This document shows positions 1 to 10,298 of a stretch of DNA of 64,000 nt, piece by piece. The DNA comes from Neurospora tetraspora (taxonomy: Eukaryota > Ascomycota > Sordariomycetes > Sordariales > Sordariaceae). A model generated the notes under the pieces. That model was given only the letters and a program-made list of their open reading frames with translations, ran no database searches and was not told the DNA's origin. Position 1 is the first letter of the stretch, and every line of letters begins with the position of its first letter. A program made the translations under genes and the position numbers. The stretch spans positions 558,001-622,000 of the forward strand of contig NW_026944385.1 in NCBI RefSeq assembly GCF_033439725.1. The letters are read 5' to 3'.

Positions 1-204
1 AGCTGAATGAGCTGCCATTGTTTGGTTGACTGCTTTACTCGTTCCATCATCTTGTATACCGCTAATTCTCATTCCCGTCGGATTTATCCTTCCCACATAC
101 GGTCTAGTAGATCGGGGAAAGGACCTGCATGCCGGAGCGCCAACGTAGCAGATGGGGCTGACAGACTTAGCGAGCCACTTGGCAAGTTCCAGCATGCGGG
201 TGAC

Positions 205-731
205 CGAACCTGATAAATCCACTGTGTTCTTTGGATAAATCCACTGTACCCACATCAAAGCCGCAGCAAAATACCAAGTCTTCTGTCAACACCGCAAGGC
301 AGGGAAAAGAGGAAGAGAAAAAAGAGGAATCCGTTGACATTCTCCGCGAAGCTCTTTATATAGCCAGAAGCCCCAGGGGATTGGAAGCGCAATCAAGGGC
401 TTTGGCGACGGAGGAAACGAGGGCTGCTCTGTTCCGTCATGCCGATACCTACCTAGCTCCCGTCTTCAAGTGTAGCCAGGTCCTGTTCCTGTACACACGC
501 TCAGTTCGCTATCCTTGAAATGCAACTTGGAACTTGAGCTTCACGCTCGATGCTCAAGGGGAAACCAATCTCAAAATAAGACTGGGTAATAGAAATAGTT
601 GCTAGCGACTAATATTCAATCTTAGACGGGCACAGGCGAAGCATCGTGGCCCGTGCTACTTGGTGTTTTGCTGCGGCTTTGATGTGGGGGCCGTGGATTT
701 ATCCAAAGAACACAGTGGATTTATCAGGACC
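205..731. mobile_element. MITE with 71-bp TIRs and 9-bp target duplication
   Basis: Bases 209-279 and 658-728 form a terminal inverted repeat of 71 bp with about four mismatches, starting CCTGATAAATCCACTGTG. Each TIR carries the GGATAAATCCAC motif twice. The 9-mer GCGGGTGAC occurs directly outside both ends (196-204 and 732-740), as expected for a target-site duplication. A 9-bp duplication with long TIRs is typical of Mutator-like elements (established for that superfamily). At about 527 bp it cannot encode a transposase and is non-autonomous. The TIR resembles that of the element at 24255-24827, so both probably belong to one family. Unlike the larger elements nearby it shows no strong RIP decay. 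Confidence 0.75.
231..518 (+). other. Open frame inside the MITE, possible captured exon
   Basis: A stop-free frame of 95 codons begins within the left TIR and covers the left half of the element. It has no ATG (the first codon is TTG), so it is not a complete gene. The peptide is of balanced composition: a charged stretch (KEEEKKEE) followed by a helix-like segment with many Ala, Arg and Glu residues and no low-complexity runs. This would fit a host exon fragment picked up by a Mutator-like element, but it may be chance. I do not recognise the sequence. Confidence 0.25.
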
Positions 732-3567
732 GCGGGTGACTCGCAGCGGATGGCAGGACAGCACAACTCCTAAACTTGAGTAGGACTAGTGGGACAGGGG
801 GGGATAAATCCGACGGGAGTGAGAAAAAGCGGTAGTCCAAGACAAGGGTGGGTGTTGAAGAGTTTTTTCATTTTTGACGGCTGTGTGGATCGGTCTGGTC
901 GGGTCTCGGTCGAGTTGGGTGTGTGGATCACATGGCGCGCGGTGTGGGATGGATGGAATTGGAAAAGTTCCACGGATGGAATGTTGCGAAGTGAGTGGGT
1001 CTCAATCCTGTTGCGGTGTGGTCCGGGCCTCTGTAGGGCTGCGTTGCCGTTGCGGCAGAGCAGAGCAGGGCAGGGCAGCGGCATTGCCTCAGCAGGGGGT
1101 GTATCCGGCAGGCAGTTTGAGCTTCCATGCGGCAGACAGGCATTGACCGGCGGCATTGGATGCTGGCAGGCTTGGCAAGGGGACAAGGCCAAAGGTGGGG
1201 TTTGATGACGCTAGGCCGCGGGCGGTCAGTTGTTGAGGAATGGGGTTCGGATGCAAGGTGGACGGGACCTTTTCTTACACAGATAAGATAAGGAATTGGC
1301 CCAATGACCGAATAGGGGTCCGCCTTGTTAGTGAGGGGACCTGGATGGGCAGCCAGGGCTCGGCAGGCTAGCAAGGGCATCACGGCACCCGCACGTTCGT
1401 GAGGAAAGGGGATGTGGCCGGTCGGTGTCGCTTGGTTTTGCCAGGTTTGTGCTATCTTTCTGGGCCAACTGTAATTGTTGACTATGCTGGTGGTGACTTG
1501 GGAAATGAATCTGAAGCAGATTTTTGGATGATAAGAAATGGATTTCAATTGTGCAATGCATGTAGGGAGCCGTAGACTGTGATGCTGATGTGTAAGTCGG
1601 TTGGTGATGTTGAGTGCAGCCTCGTTGTGCGTGAACTCAAGCCAGTTTGGAAGATTACGCGGCGACCGTGAACTATTCAGCCCGCAACATTCGCAATCCA
1701 GAACAGATTGTCAAGTAAAAGAATCTTCGATATAAAGAGACTATTGCGGCCAAGTACATACATGAATTTTGACATTTGAACTTGTGTTGGGAAGTGTGCA
1801 ATGCATCTCAGAGTGGTGAATGTGCAGTTGCGTGATCGCACGACCTTCACGCATCGCGACACCTCTTGACTTTGAACCAACTTTCTGCACTTGCAAGCGA
1901 AAAGAATCGATCAAGAAAGTAACAGACATCAAGCAGAGACTCATAGCAATGATTCAGCACGCTTTAAAGAAATTTCGACAACTTGGTGCGGTGCGGTACG
2001 CCGAACAGCTTGACACTGGTCATTTCGTGGATAGCTTCACGATCGCGCGACGAACCATCACGGGTGACTTCCGACACGATCGCAGATAACGCACCCCTCA
2101 CAGCTCCAATTGCAAAAAGAACGATGCAAAATGAAGCCAAATGGCATTCTTCAAATGATGATAGCAATTTGATTTACTCAAACAGGGGTTGGTGTTGTGC
2201 TGTTACGAATTCGCTGCAAAGTACCAGTTGCGACGAAGGGCATGACGAGATGCAAAAACGCGACGCAGAAAGCGACGGCCGCGAGGATGGAGCTCCTCCG
2301 ACCTCATGACGTAAAGTGGCATTTTGCAGCCATTTTTTGCGCTAAAAAGTATGTCAAAATCGGACGAAACAAAGGGCGAATCTCTCGCTCTTTGATTCCG
2401 GCCGGGCGGCAGAGCGAAGAAGCGAGAGAAGTCGAGGAAAGCGGTTTTGAAGTCGAGAAGGGGGATCGGGGAGCTCTCGAAATCAGAGGTCAGAGTCGAC
2501 GGCCGGCGATGGTGGGGTGCGCATGATTGACAACCAGAGGTACAAAGTGGATGACCTGTGGTTGGGCTGCCCAATCAGAATTCCGCATGCCCTGCGAGTT
2601 TTTTGTTGCATCTGATTTGATTCGTCGCCCAAAGCGGGAAAGCGTCAAAACGGTGTGGCGGCCAGCAAAGGGCAGCTCTGCGTCTCAAACTGGCCTCACA
2701 ACTGGCCGAAGTGCCAGCGTCGCAGTCATCGAGAAAGGCATGCCGTTTGAAGAAATCTGCCACGCCAGCTCTGTCCAAACCTCGTCATGGGCCCCCCTAC
2801 CCTCTGTGATCTGCTTCAATCCCATTTGCGTCGAGTGTGGTGCCGGCCATGTGGTGTCGGGTGAAATGAGGAAAGAATGCGCCAGTGCCAAGCTGTGAGG
2901 TGTCGCAAGCTGAGGGTGAATTCGTCCGGTTGTGTCATAGACAGTACTGCCGAACCAAGACTGTTCTGTTTCTATCTGTCATGTTATGTGAGTGAAGAGA
3001 CAGAGGTAGGAATCTGTCAGGTCAGTAGCAGCTTAAGCGACTCGGAGGTCCGGATCTGCCATGTATCCATTGGGATCTGATGTATAAGCAATCGGGCAGC
3101 TATCCGGGGACTTGGTTGAAACAATGGAGAGTAATGTGCCGTCGAGTCGAAAACGTAGCCATGCAAGGTCCTGTTGGTTGACGTTGCTTTCTTGGAAAAG
3201 TAGAGAGATGATGGGCGAGATGCTGAAGAGAGATGGCTTCGGTTTGCCAGCCCAGCCAGCCAGCCAGCCATGCCGACCGATATGCGACATGCCATGCCAC
3301 CTCACACACTGCAAGTTGACGAGGAAAGGTGACGGGCGGCATCTTTCTTTTTGGGCCAGTGAAATGATGCCGTGTCCCACCTCAGATCATCCCATCCGTC
3401 CAGGACCAAGCTCCATCTGGAATGGGCATCCATCGACATCCGCACCCATCTGGACCCTCAGTTGCGAAAGAGGAGAAATGGAAAGGGAAAGGGAAAAGGA
3501 ACAAGTGGGATCGATGGGACATGGGGCAGCATCATCTCCAGCCGGGCCCATGGAAACGGGAAGACAA

Positions 3568-3600
3568 GGGGAGGGGAGGGGAAGGGGAAGGGGAAGGGGG
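3568..3600 (+). repeat. G-run tract, potential G-quadruplex
   Basis: Six runs of four or more G separated by single A or AA spacers lie about 555-590 bp upstream of the H1 start codon. This meets the usual sequence rule for an intramolecular G-quadruplex on the plus strand. Whether it folds or affects H1 expression is inference; it may simply be a microsatellite. Confidence 0.6.
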
Positions 3601-3966
3601 AACCGAGAGGGAAGGGAATTGAAATCTCATCAACAATCCGACCACAAGCTCCAGTCCCGGATCGTCAAGTGACATGGAACCTGGAAACTCCTCTTCCCCT
3701 TCGCCCCTACGAGACAAGCGAAAAAGTCCGGAGCCCCAGCTTCCACATTTTTTGACAACAAGGGAAATCGAGGCCACTGCCGGTTCCCGTCTTTCGTTCT
3801 TTCAGCGTGTGTTAGTGAGGTGCACGAGCCACATGCCCCCGGGAAATGGGCTGCGGTGGCGCCCAGGGTAGCGGCTTCCAGGAGGTCACAGAGGCCCCCG
3901 GGTCGCAGGAGAGGTCAGGGAAGAATCAGCGAAATCACTCGGTCGCGCCAGGAGACCCCGCCTCCG

Positions 3967-3974
3967 TATATAAA
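3967..3974 (+). promoter_or_regulatory. TATA box of the histone H1 gene
   Basis: A consensus TATATAAA lies 181-188 bp upstream of the H1 ATG, with CCAATC a few bases downstream and a C/T-rich leader after it. Strong TATA elements are common on highly expressed fungal genes such as histones, and no other start codon lies between the box and the chosen ATG in a better context. Confidence 0.6.
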
Positions 3975-4154
3975 CACCCAATCTTCCCCTCTCGAGCGCG
4001 ACAGCCCGCCCACCTTCTCGTCTTTTGTTTCTCTGTCCACGATCCAACCTCAACTTTGCTCACACCAAATCCAGCGTTTTCCAATCGCTCAATCGTCGCC
4101 CTTTCATCGAGTTGCATTTTCAGCAAAACATCTTCAGCCTTTAGCCCTATCACC

Positions 4155-5334
4155 ATGCCTCCCAAGAAGACCGAGTCCAAGGCCGCCGATGCCTCTGTCG
4201 CCGCTCCTGCTGCTCCCGCCGCTGCTCCCACCTCTGCTCCCAAGACCAGCAAGAGCCCCAGCACTCATGCCTCTTACCAGGTAAGCTTCATTGAATCAGA
4301 GAAGGAATGCATCTTTGCTAACATGTTGATAGGATATGATCACTGATGCCATTGTTGCGGTATTTAACCCCGTTCATTTTTGTCGTGGCGTGTTTGGCTG
4401 TGGGCGCTTCTGGTCGGTGAGCAAATTGAGACAACTGCTCTCATGATGCACGCAACCAAGAGTCACCCACACCACTCACTGCCTTTTTACCATCCCTCAG
4501 TTATGCTGATTCCTTCTTTTTGTCATGCTGCAGCTCAAGGATCGCACTGGATCTAGGTATGTGGGAATTTTCTCCTCACTTTTCTCATTTTTCACCAGGG
4601 CTTTGCCAAGCCACACCGCAAACCTTGCGGGCCCTTCCCACGGTCGCACCGATCGTCACTCTTTGTTTTCATGACGCGATCAAGGACCACAGCATGTTGC
4701 TAACACACACCACAGCCGTCAAGCTCTCAAGAAGTATGTCCGTGCCAACAACACCATCGGCAACGTCACCGACAACATGTTCGACTCGCTCTTCAACAAG
4801 GCCTTGAAGAACGGTGTCGACAAGGGTATCTTTGAGCAGCCCAAGGGTATGTCACCTCTCACCACATGAAGCATCTCCTTGTGTTACTCTTGCATGCTGA
4901 CACACAAGATAGGTCCTTCCGGTGGCACCAAGCTCGCCAAGAAGGTTGCTAAGCCTGCTCCCAAGAAGGCTGCTGCCAAGAAGGAGGGTGCTCCCAAGAA
5001 GGAGACCAAGGAGACCAAGCCTGCCGCTAAGAAGGAGGGTGCCGCCAAGAAGGAGACCAAGGAGAAGAAGGCTCCTGCCGCCAAGAAGGCCGCTGCCCCC
5101 AAGAAGGCTGCCGCTCCCAAGAAGGAGACCAAGGAGAAGAAGGCCGCTGCCCCCAAGAAGAAGGCCGCTGCTCCTGCCGTTGCCGACAAGGAGACCGTCC
5201 TCACCAAGACCAAGTCCGGTCGTGTCGCCAAGAGCACCGCTAAGCCTGCCGCCGCCAAGAAGGCCGCTGCTCCCAAGAAGGCTGCCGCCAGCAAGAAGGC
5301 CGAGAAGGCCGAGCCTGCTGCTGAGAAGGCATAA
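4155..5334 (+). CDS. hH1: Histone H1 (linker histone), five exons
   Basis: Linker histone that binds nucleosomal DNA at the dyad and compacts chromatin in the nucleus. Exons read from canonical GT-AG sites are 4155-4280, 4333-4359, 4534-4556, 4716-4846 and 4913-5334; they total 729 bases and give 242 residues. Residues 1-35 are a short Ala/Pro/Lys-rich head. The winged-helix GH1 domain begins near residue 36 (STHASYQDMITDAIV) and runs through SSRQALKKYVR and the GG of PSGGTKLAKK. The remaining roughly 130 residues are a Lys/Ala/Pro tail with repeated KKAAAPKK and KKETKEKK units. Codon use is extremely biased (AAG, GCC, GCT), as in highly expressed Neurospora genes. The 9-codon second exon and 23-base third exon are easy for gene finders to miss. 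The protein is very close to Neurospora H1 as I remember it. The ATG has a good CACC context and is preceded by a TATA box. Confidence 0.95.
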
Positions 5335-8182
5335 ACTCGTCCTATCAGGATGAAGTTTTTGTCTTTTTTTGCGCCTTGCGGTCTTCTCATGATGTCTTTA
5401 GTCATTTTTTTTCACCACCACTTGCGACGTGACGGGTTTACTCGAAAGGCGTTTGGCGGAATCATATTGCTTGGGAACACTATCAACATAAGGAGGGGTT
5501 CATTGGTCTACTACTAAACGCGTTTTGCTTTTTTTTCACAACATCGCCACAGCGCGCGGGGGGGGTAGCTTCTTGTTTCTGGCTTTCATGTATCTTGGAT
5601 TCACACATTACTCATCGGGAGGAGGTTGAATCGTTTGTGGTGAAACACGACGGAGGGTTAGAGAGAGGCCGGCTGGTTTGGGCTACAACCTATGGATGAT
5701 TGGAAACGGGCGACCGGCGGTGTTTCGAAGGTGTCAAAGAAGCGAAGGACATACACACCAAAAGCCTTTTTTGAATACTGCATTGCATATATAATCCGCC
5801 TTGGAACGATACCACTTTTTTTTCAAATACCCTGAGCAAGCGCTTTGCCCTTTGATCTTGACATGGTTACCTGGGCGGATTTTGCAGTGCAGTTTCGATG
5901 AATACGAAGGTTTGGAGCGAAGGATCTTGAAGCGATGATCTGGCGGTCTGGTAGGAGTCCAGACCGATGGCTTCCAGTTCATCTGTACTATACCACAAAT
6001 GGGATACCCTTTCGCTATGGCCGAATTCGCAAATCCCTTTTTGATGACATTGCAACAATTTTGGCAACTTTTGTGGGGTGCTGGTGAAACGATTGCAGAA
6101 GAGTTGGCTGGAACGAGCACAACGGAGTCGGGCTGGCGCGGGCGGGGCGCGATCGTTGCGGAGGCCGGGCGCCGCCGCGCTTCGTTGTGGACTCACTCCT
6201 CGCTCCCCTGCTCAAGGTTTGTTTACAATTTTGATGCCCTGACATTTTGCCGGCAAAACACAGCAGAACATAGCCTGCCTTGGTTGAGAAACATTTGAGA
6301 CATGGGCAACTGACGGGCTTGTGACACACTATCGTGTTGACCGAAGAAAGATTGCATTTCCTGTTAACTGGATGGACTCAGTTATCAACGGAAAAAGATA
6401 AGACCATTGAGCGGACAGTCTCTTCACCCTAGAGACACAGGAGATGGAATGTCCGGTAGGATTCAATTTTGAAACTGGAAATAGAAATAGAAAAAGTCAT
6501 ACTGGTAGGTAGTCCTCGAACTGCGCCTCCCGCATGCGGCCGGCGAAAGGATTCTGCTCAACTTGAACTCCGTGGGACAATGGCGAACGTTCCGAACGGG
6601 TTGAACTTGGAGAATGGAGGTAAGAAGAAGGTGAAGGTGAAGAAAAGGTTCACCGTTGGTTGCACCTTGACCGTTGACTTTTAAACGCTTGGCCCGTGCG
6701 CTTCAAGCTTTACACTAGACACTACAGGAGCTTTGACAAAGCTTTTACCTGAACCGTGATCTGACTGGTGGTTGGTTGCAAGAGTTTCAAAGTTTCGAAA
6801 CAAGACGGAAGCAACGTGAACGGCGACTCGCCAGACGAAGATAAGTAACCTTGTGGTAAGGCTGAAGGACGGGAGAGGGATAAACTACATACGATGGGCA
6901 GGAGATCCACAAAAAAAGGTTCCACGGGGGCCTTTCCCGTCCTGGGCGGAAATCGGAGCGTTGTTGCAGCGCATGGGTTGGTCCAATCATCAGGCATCAT
7001 GTCTTCACCTTCCTTCACAGGAGTAGAGTAGCTAGCTTTGACTTTGATTCATTGAGCTGGCATTGTTTCTATATTCTTGTTCTTGTTGAGGGTTTCCAGA
7101 AGACCGCCAAACTCCGCAAAGTAGGCCGGCCGGGATGAACTATCACCGGATCTGGGTTTATCAGTCCGTGCTTTGCCATTGCGAGAGCATCTGCTATACT
7201 AGAGAGACGGCGCAAAGAAAGCTCGCACCGAGCCTTGAATACTCTGCCACTCAGAATGCCGCATGCCCTTCGGCCGCAAGAGTCATGCATGCATCTTTTT
7301 GACCTGTACCTATACAGTGTAGTACAGTGATGCAGCAGCACAATAGGTCTCAAGGGTTGCGAGCTCCATCTGCAAACTTCATGAAGCTCCTCGTCAAGCC
7401 CACCTGCCTCGTTGGTTGGCCAGAGCGAAGATCACCAAGTACACAAAGAACGAAGGCACGGACAAAGATCACCAAAGTAAACAAGGAAGGCAGTCTGGTG
7501 GAGGAGAAGGATAGTTTGATTGGAGTAGCTTGGGGTAGCTTGGGGGAAACGCAGCGACTTAAAAGAATATCATCTAAGCTGCCTGAGCCGTCTTCTCGGG
7601 AACAATGAGAAGTCCTCCCTTACCTTACACCCCCTCCCACAACGGCTGGATCCGTACCTACTGTCATAGTCAGTCGGGTTATGCCTGGCTGTGAGAGGTC
7701 AGACACGGAGGCATGGTTTCCCATGTCTTGTCTGACTACTCCCAGGTCGGACTTGCTGGAACGCCTGCCTTGTCAGGCAAGAGCGCACCAAGGAAGTCAG
7801 GTTTGGTAACGACCTGGTCAATTGTACTTAAGACAGACTTCGGAGAATCCGTCTGTCACCCAGAGACGGAGCTTTTCAGAGAATCATCGATGAATCCATC
7901 ATCATCACTGTCATCAAGACAGACTTCAGTCCATCACCTTCGTGTCGTGCCAGGCTTCTTACACTGGCGTCTGTTCCTATCTAACCACCCAAGAAAAGAA
8001 AAGAAAAGAAAAAAAAAGAAGAAAAAGAAGAAAAAAAAAAAGAAAAAGGAGAAAGGAGAAAGGAAAAAAAAACAAAAACAAAAACCAAAACAAAATAACA
8101 AGTAAGCAACTTCGGTCCTTCAGATCTTCAACCATACTGTTCCCCCCTACATCCTTGGTAACCCAATCCAAACCATCCACTT
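5335..8182. other. Gene-free region between H1 and the DUF7924 gene
   Basis: This begins with the 3' UTR of H1. Only short overlapping open frames without domains are present on either strand. A 108-bp A/G tract (7991-8098) sits just beyond the stop of the minus-strand neighbour, so both flanking genes end here and the tract lies between converging transcripts. Confidence 0.45.
7991..8098 (+). repeat. Purine tract, AAAAG/GAA-type low complexity
   Basis: About 108 bases are almost entirely A and G (AAGAAAAG, then GAAGAAA and GGAGAAA blocks), ending in an A/C-rich segment. It encodes spurious Lys-rich frames on the plus strand and Phe/Leu-rich frames on the minus strand. It lies roughly 85 bp downstream of the DUF7924 stop codon. 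Confidence 0.85.
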
Positions 8183-9283
8183 CTAGGCTTGACCCTTCCG
8201 CCTTTTTGCCGCCTCCGGTCTTGCTTCCGGTCTTGTAAACGAAGTGTCTGGGGTGACACCAGCGTTGCTTGACCGGCTGTTCTGTTCGACGGACTCATCC
8301 TGGGAAAGTCCGGATGCCCCAGAGAGTGGTGGGACACCAAAATCCAAATCTGACGGCAATTGATCAACGGCAGAACAGATGTTCTTAAAGTGAGCGGGCA
8401 TCCATATGTCGTAGACATTCCTGGTGAATCGATACGCTACCCATTTATCCTTCCCGTCTGGGTCGATGAGATCAATCCTCTTGATCAGATAGCGGTAGTA
8501 TTTAGTATCCTTTCCATTTATTACCGGGTAGTGGCCGTAGATCCGTACGTCTTCGTTACTGTGTGAAATGGAGAAGGCGAGAATCTGCCGGTTAGCCTCG
8601 TTCTCGCGCTTGACACAACGGAAGAGTTCGACAATACCCCGTACCGCAAGGGTCATACTATGGGCATTCTGCCGGTCTGCGGTGTCGAGCGCGGTGGCGC
8701 CGCACTTCACCTCACAGGTTAAGAATGGGAAGTATATATAGTACGTAGCCATAAAGAATGATTGATCCCCGCCGAGGAAGTCGCCAATAAATGGTGATAG
8801 TTTGTCGAATTGGTCCTTGGTAAATGCAGTACGCCTGAACCCAACGGAATAGTCAGGCTGTGGACGGGGATCAGTCAAGGGAATCGAATTATTCCACCCT
8901 TCGTTAACACTCTCGGTTAGGACATCAAGGTGCTTTGCACCACCAAAGATAAAAAGATTTTCGGCTGAAGGGACAATAAGCCGAGTGATATCTTGAATCA
9001 CCCGCGCCTCATTTTTCTGGCGCAGGTTCTGGATGGTTGTTTTGAAGATGTCGTCTCGGAAGAGTGTATCGCTTGGAATTGGCTGCGAGTTTTCGAGGAG
9101 AGACCGACAAAGATCCCTGCTGGCGCTGGCTAATCCTACAGGATCCTCGACCATGTAGCTGCCGTTGAGCTCGAGCAAGGTCTCATAGCGCGGGTCTTCA
9201 TATGGGGCGCTCTTCTCCTCCCTCGGCCTCTGGTCGCTGGGCGTCGTGGCCGTGATGGTAGAGCTCGGTCGCTTACGGGACAT
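8183..9283 (-). CDS. DUF7924-family protein, putative PD-(D/E)XK-like fold
   Basis: Member of a fungal family (DUF7924), usually multicopy in Pezizomycotina and of unknown function. The 366-residue frame carries the family's signature segments: NEARVIQDI (about 91-99), SVNEGWN, PDYSVGF (143-149), FLTCEVKCGATALDTADRQNAHSM (about 187-210), a GIVELFR helix, and RIYGHYPVI followed by KDTKYYR. Asp144, Glu191 and Lys193 are spaced like the D...ExK active site of PD-(D/E)XK nucleases; that link is inference from the motif. The reading frame stays open upstream to an in-frame stop at 9497-9499. It encodes a further conserved-looking segment, NPIAFWAEHGHWPEE and HLLARKKS, that I recall at the N-terminus of this family. 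The true start is therefore probably further 5', in another exon, yet no in-frame ATG or clean splice junction is visible. The annotated ATG (MSRKRP) is a fallback. The gene may be N-terminally damaged. Confidence 0.75.
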   Translation of the reverse strand: MSRKRPSSTITATTPSDQRPREEKSAPYEDPRYETLLELNGSYMVEDPVGLASASRDLCRSLLENSQPIPSDTLFRDDIFKTTIQNLRQKNEARVIQDITRLIVPSAENLFIFGGAKHLDVLTESVNEGWNNSIPLTDPRPQPDYSVGFRRTAFTKDQFDKLSPFIGDFLGGDQSFFMATYYIYFPFLTCEVKCGATALDTADRQNAHSMTLAVRGIVELFRCVKRENEANRQILAFSISHSNEDVRIYGHYPVINGKDTKYYRYLIKRIDLIDPDGKDKWVAYRFTRNVYDIWMPAHFKNICSAVDQLPSDLDFGVPPLSGASGLSQDESVEQNSRSSNAGVTPDTSFTRPEARPEAAKRRKGQA

Positions 9284-9496
9284 ATCATCATAGGATGAAG
9301 ATTTCTTTTCATCATAGAATGAAGATTTCTTGCGCGCAAGTAGATGGCTTATGGGGGAGTCCTGCTCCTCTGGCCAGTGTCCGTGCTCGGCCCAGAATGC
9401 AATGGGGTTCTTCGGGTCTGGGCCGGGGCCGGGCTCGAGCGCGTTCTCAATCGATTGCTTGCGCTTGCGTCCTCTGTTTTCATCCCGAGACCAAAT
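9284..9496 (-). other. Likely N-terminal coding extension of the DUF7924 gene
   Basis: The frame of the downstream gene continues through here without a stop. A tandem duplication encodes KKSSFYDE then KKSSSYDD just before the fallback ATG. A possible intron acceptor (AAAACAG, near 9475) would join this frame at the GRKRKQSIEN segment. The best upstream donor (CATCAG followed by GTATGC, near 9538) leaves the wrong phase from the only nearby ATG (9553). Either an upstream exon was missed or the start has been lost. Confidence 0.45.
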
Positions 9497-9561
9497 TTAG
9501 CTTGCGAACCATGACAACGCAAACGAGAGAAGGCATACCTGATGAGACGACATGGCGACAA

Positions 9562-10298
9562 CGGAAGGGAGGGTGAGGTCGTGGTTATATGTTCAATGGA
9601 GTTGGAAGATGGTGTAGAGTGAAGGGTGGCACACCAATGACAAAAAAGCTGGCACCTTCAGTTGCGCTGATGGCCCATGTAGTGCCCGAAAAGGTGCCTC
9701 ATGAGCGTGGGTGGGAAATGGCAAACACGGGACCCACTATTCCTGTCGCGGCACGGAGCCAATAGTAAGGTGGTTTGGTGACATGAGCACTGTGACTCCG
9801 GTCTAGTGTAGTCTACACTGCCCTTAGCTCTTACCTAGGTACACAGCTCAATGCCGATTTGTTCACGGCATCCCGCACGACGCATCATCCACTCACAACC
9901 ATTACGTTGACGGACTGCGAGAGACACCCGACCGACGACGACAACAACGACGGCCAGGCAGCCAGCCCAATAAATATTTCGCTTAATCGCAGCGCCCCCC
10001 AACAAAAGTTCCAAATCAAGAGCTGGCTGTGCCTCGTCCCCGCAACCGCCTGCCGAGCTTACCGGTTTTCTGATTACCTCGACACTAGGTAGCAGCCTCG
10101 AATCATCACGGCCATCCATTGCTCGACCACTCTCTGATGAAACATTTCAGCTCCGGTGCCAGCACAGAGCTGCTTCCATTGGGAAACTGGAATGACATGA
10201 CAATGGGTTGCTAGCACCCTGCCACTCAAGCAAGCAGCAAGCAAGCAAGCAAAGCAACCTCGACCTTTTAATTAACGGACAACAAAACGATCGACACA
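9562..10298. promoter_or_regulatory. Shared upstream region of two divergent genes
   Basis: About 740 bases separate the 5' end of the DUF7924 gene (minus) from the ATG of the proline-rich gene (plus) and should hold both promoters. An AATAAATATTT element lies near 9968-9978 and a GCAAGCAAGCAAGCAA run near 10230-10250. I see no convincing additional gene. Confidence 0.4.

Larger units (their letters stand above)
66..825. repeat. Outer inverted repeat enclosing a small transposon
   Basis: Bases 66-89 and 802-825 are reverse complements at 23 of 24 positions, sharing the core GTCGGATTTATCC. They bracket about 760 bp, and inside lies a second, longer inverted repeat (205-731). The outer pair could be the ends of an older non-autonomous DNA transposon into which the inner one inserted, or extra subterminal repeats of one palindromic element. 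The core resembles the inner TIR (GATAAATCC) in opposite orientation, which favours related families. I found no clear target-site duplication outside the outer pair. Confidence 0.55.
826..4154. other. Gene-free region upstream of histone H1
   Basis: Open frames occur on both strands, but none has recognisable domains, convincing splice structure or codon bias like the adjacent H1 gene. The stretch has ordinary base composition with no RIP signature. The last few hundred bases are the H1 promoter and 5' UTR, rich in pyrimidine tracts. A short CCAG tandem run lies near 3250-3270. Confidence 0.5.

Noticed and set aside
4884-5405. 173-codon minus-strand open frame, Ala/Leu/Phe-rich, membrane-like
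   Set aside because: Antisense of the Lys/Ala repeats of histone H1.
7942-8238. Lys-rich plus-strand open frame
   Set aside because: Translation of a purine microsatellite; no start context or homology.
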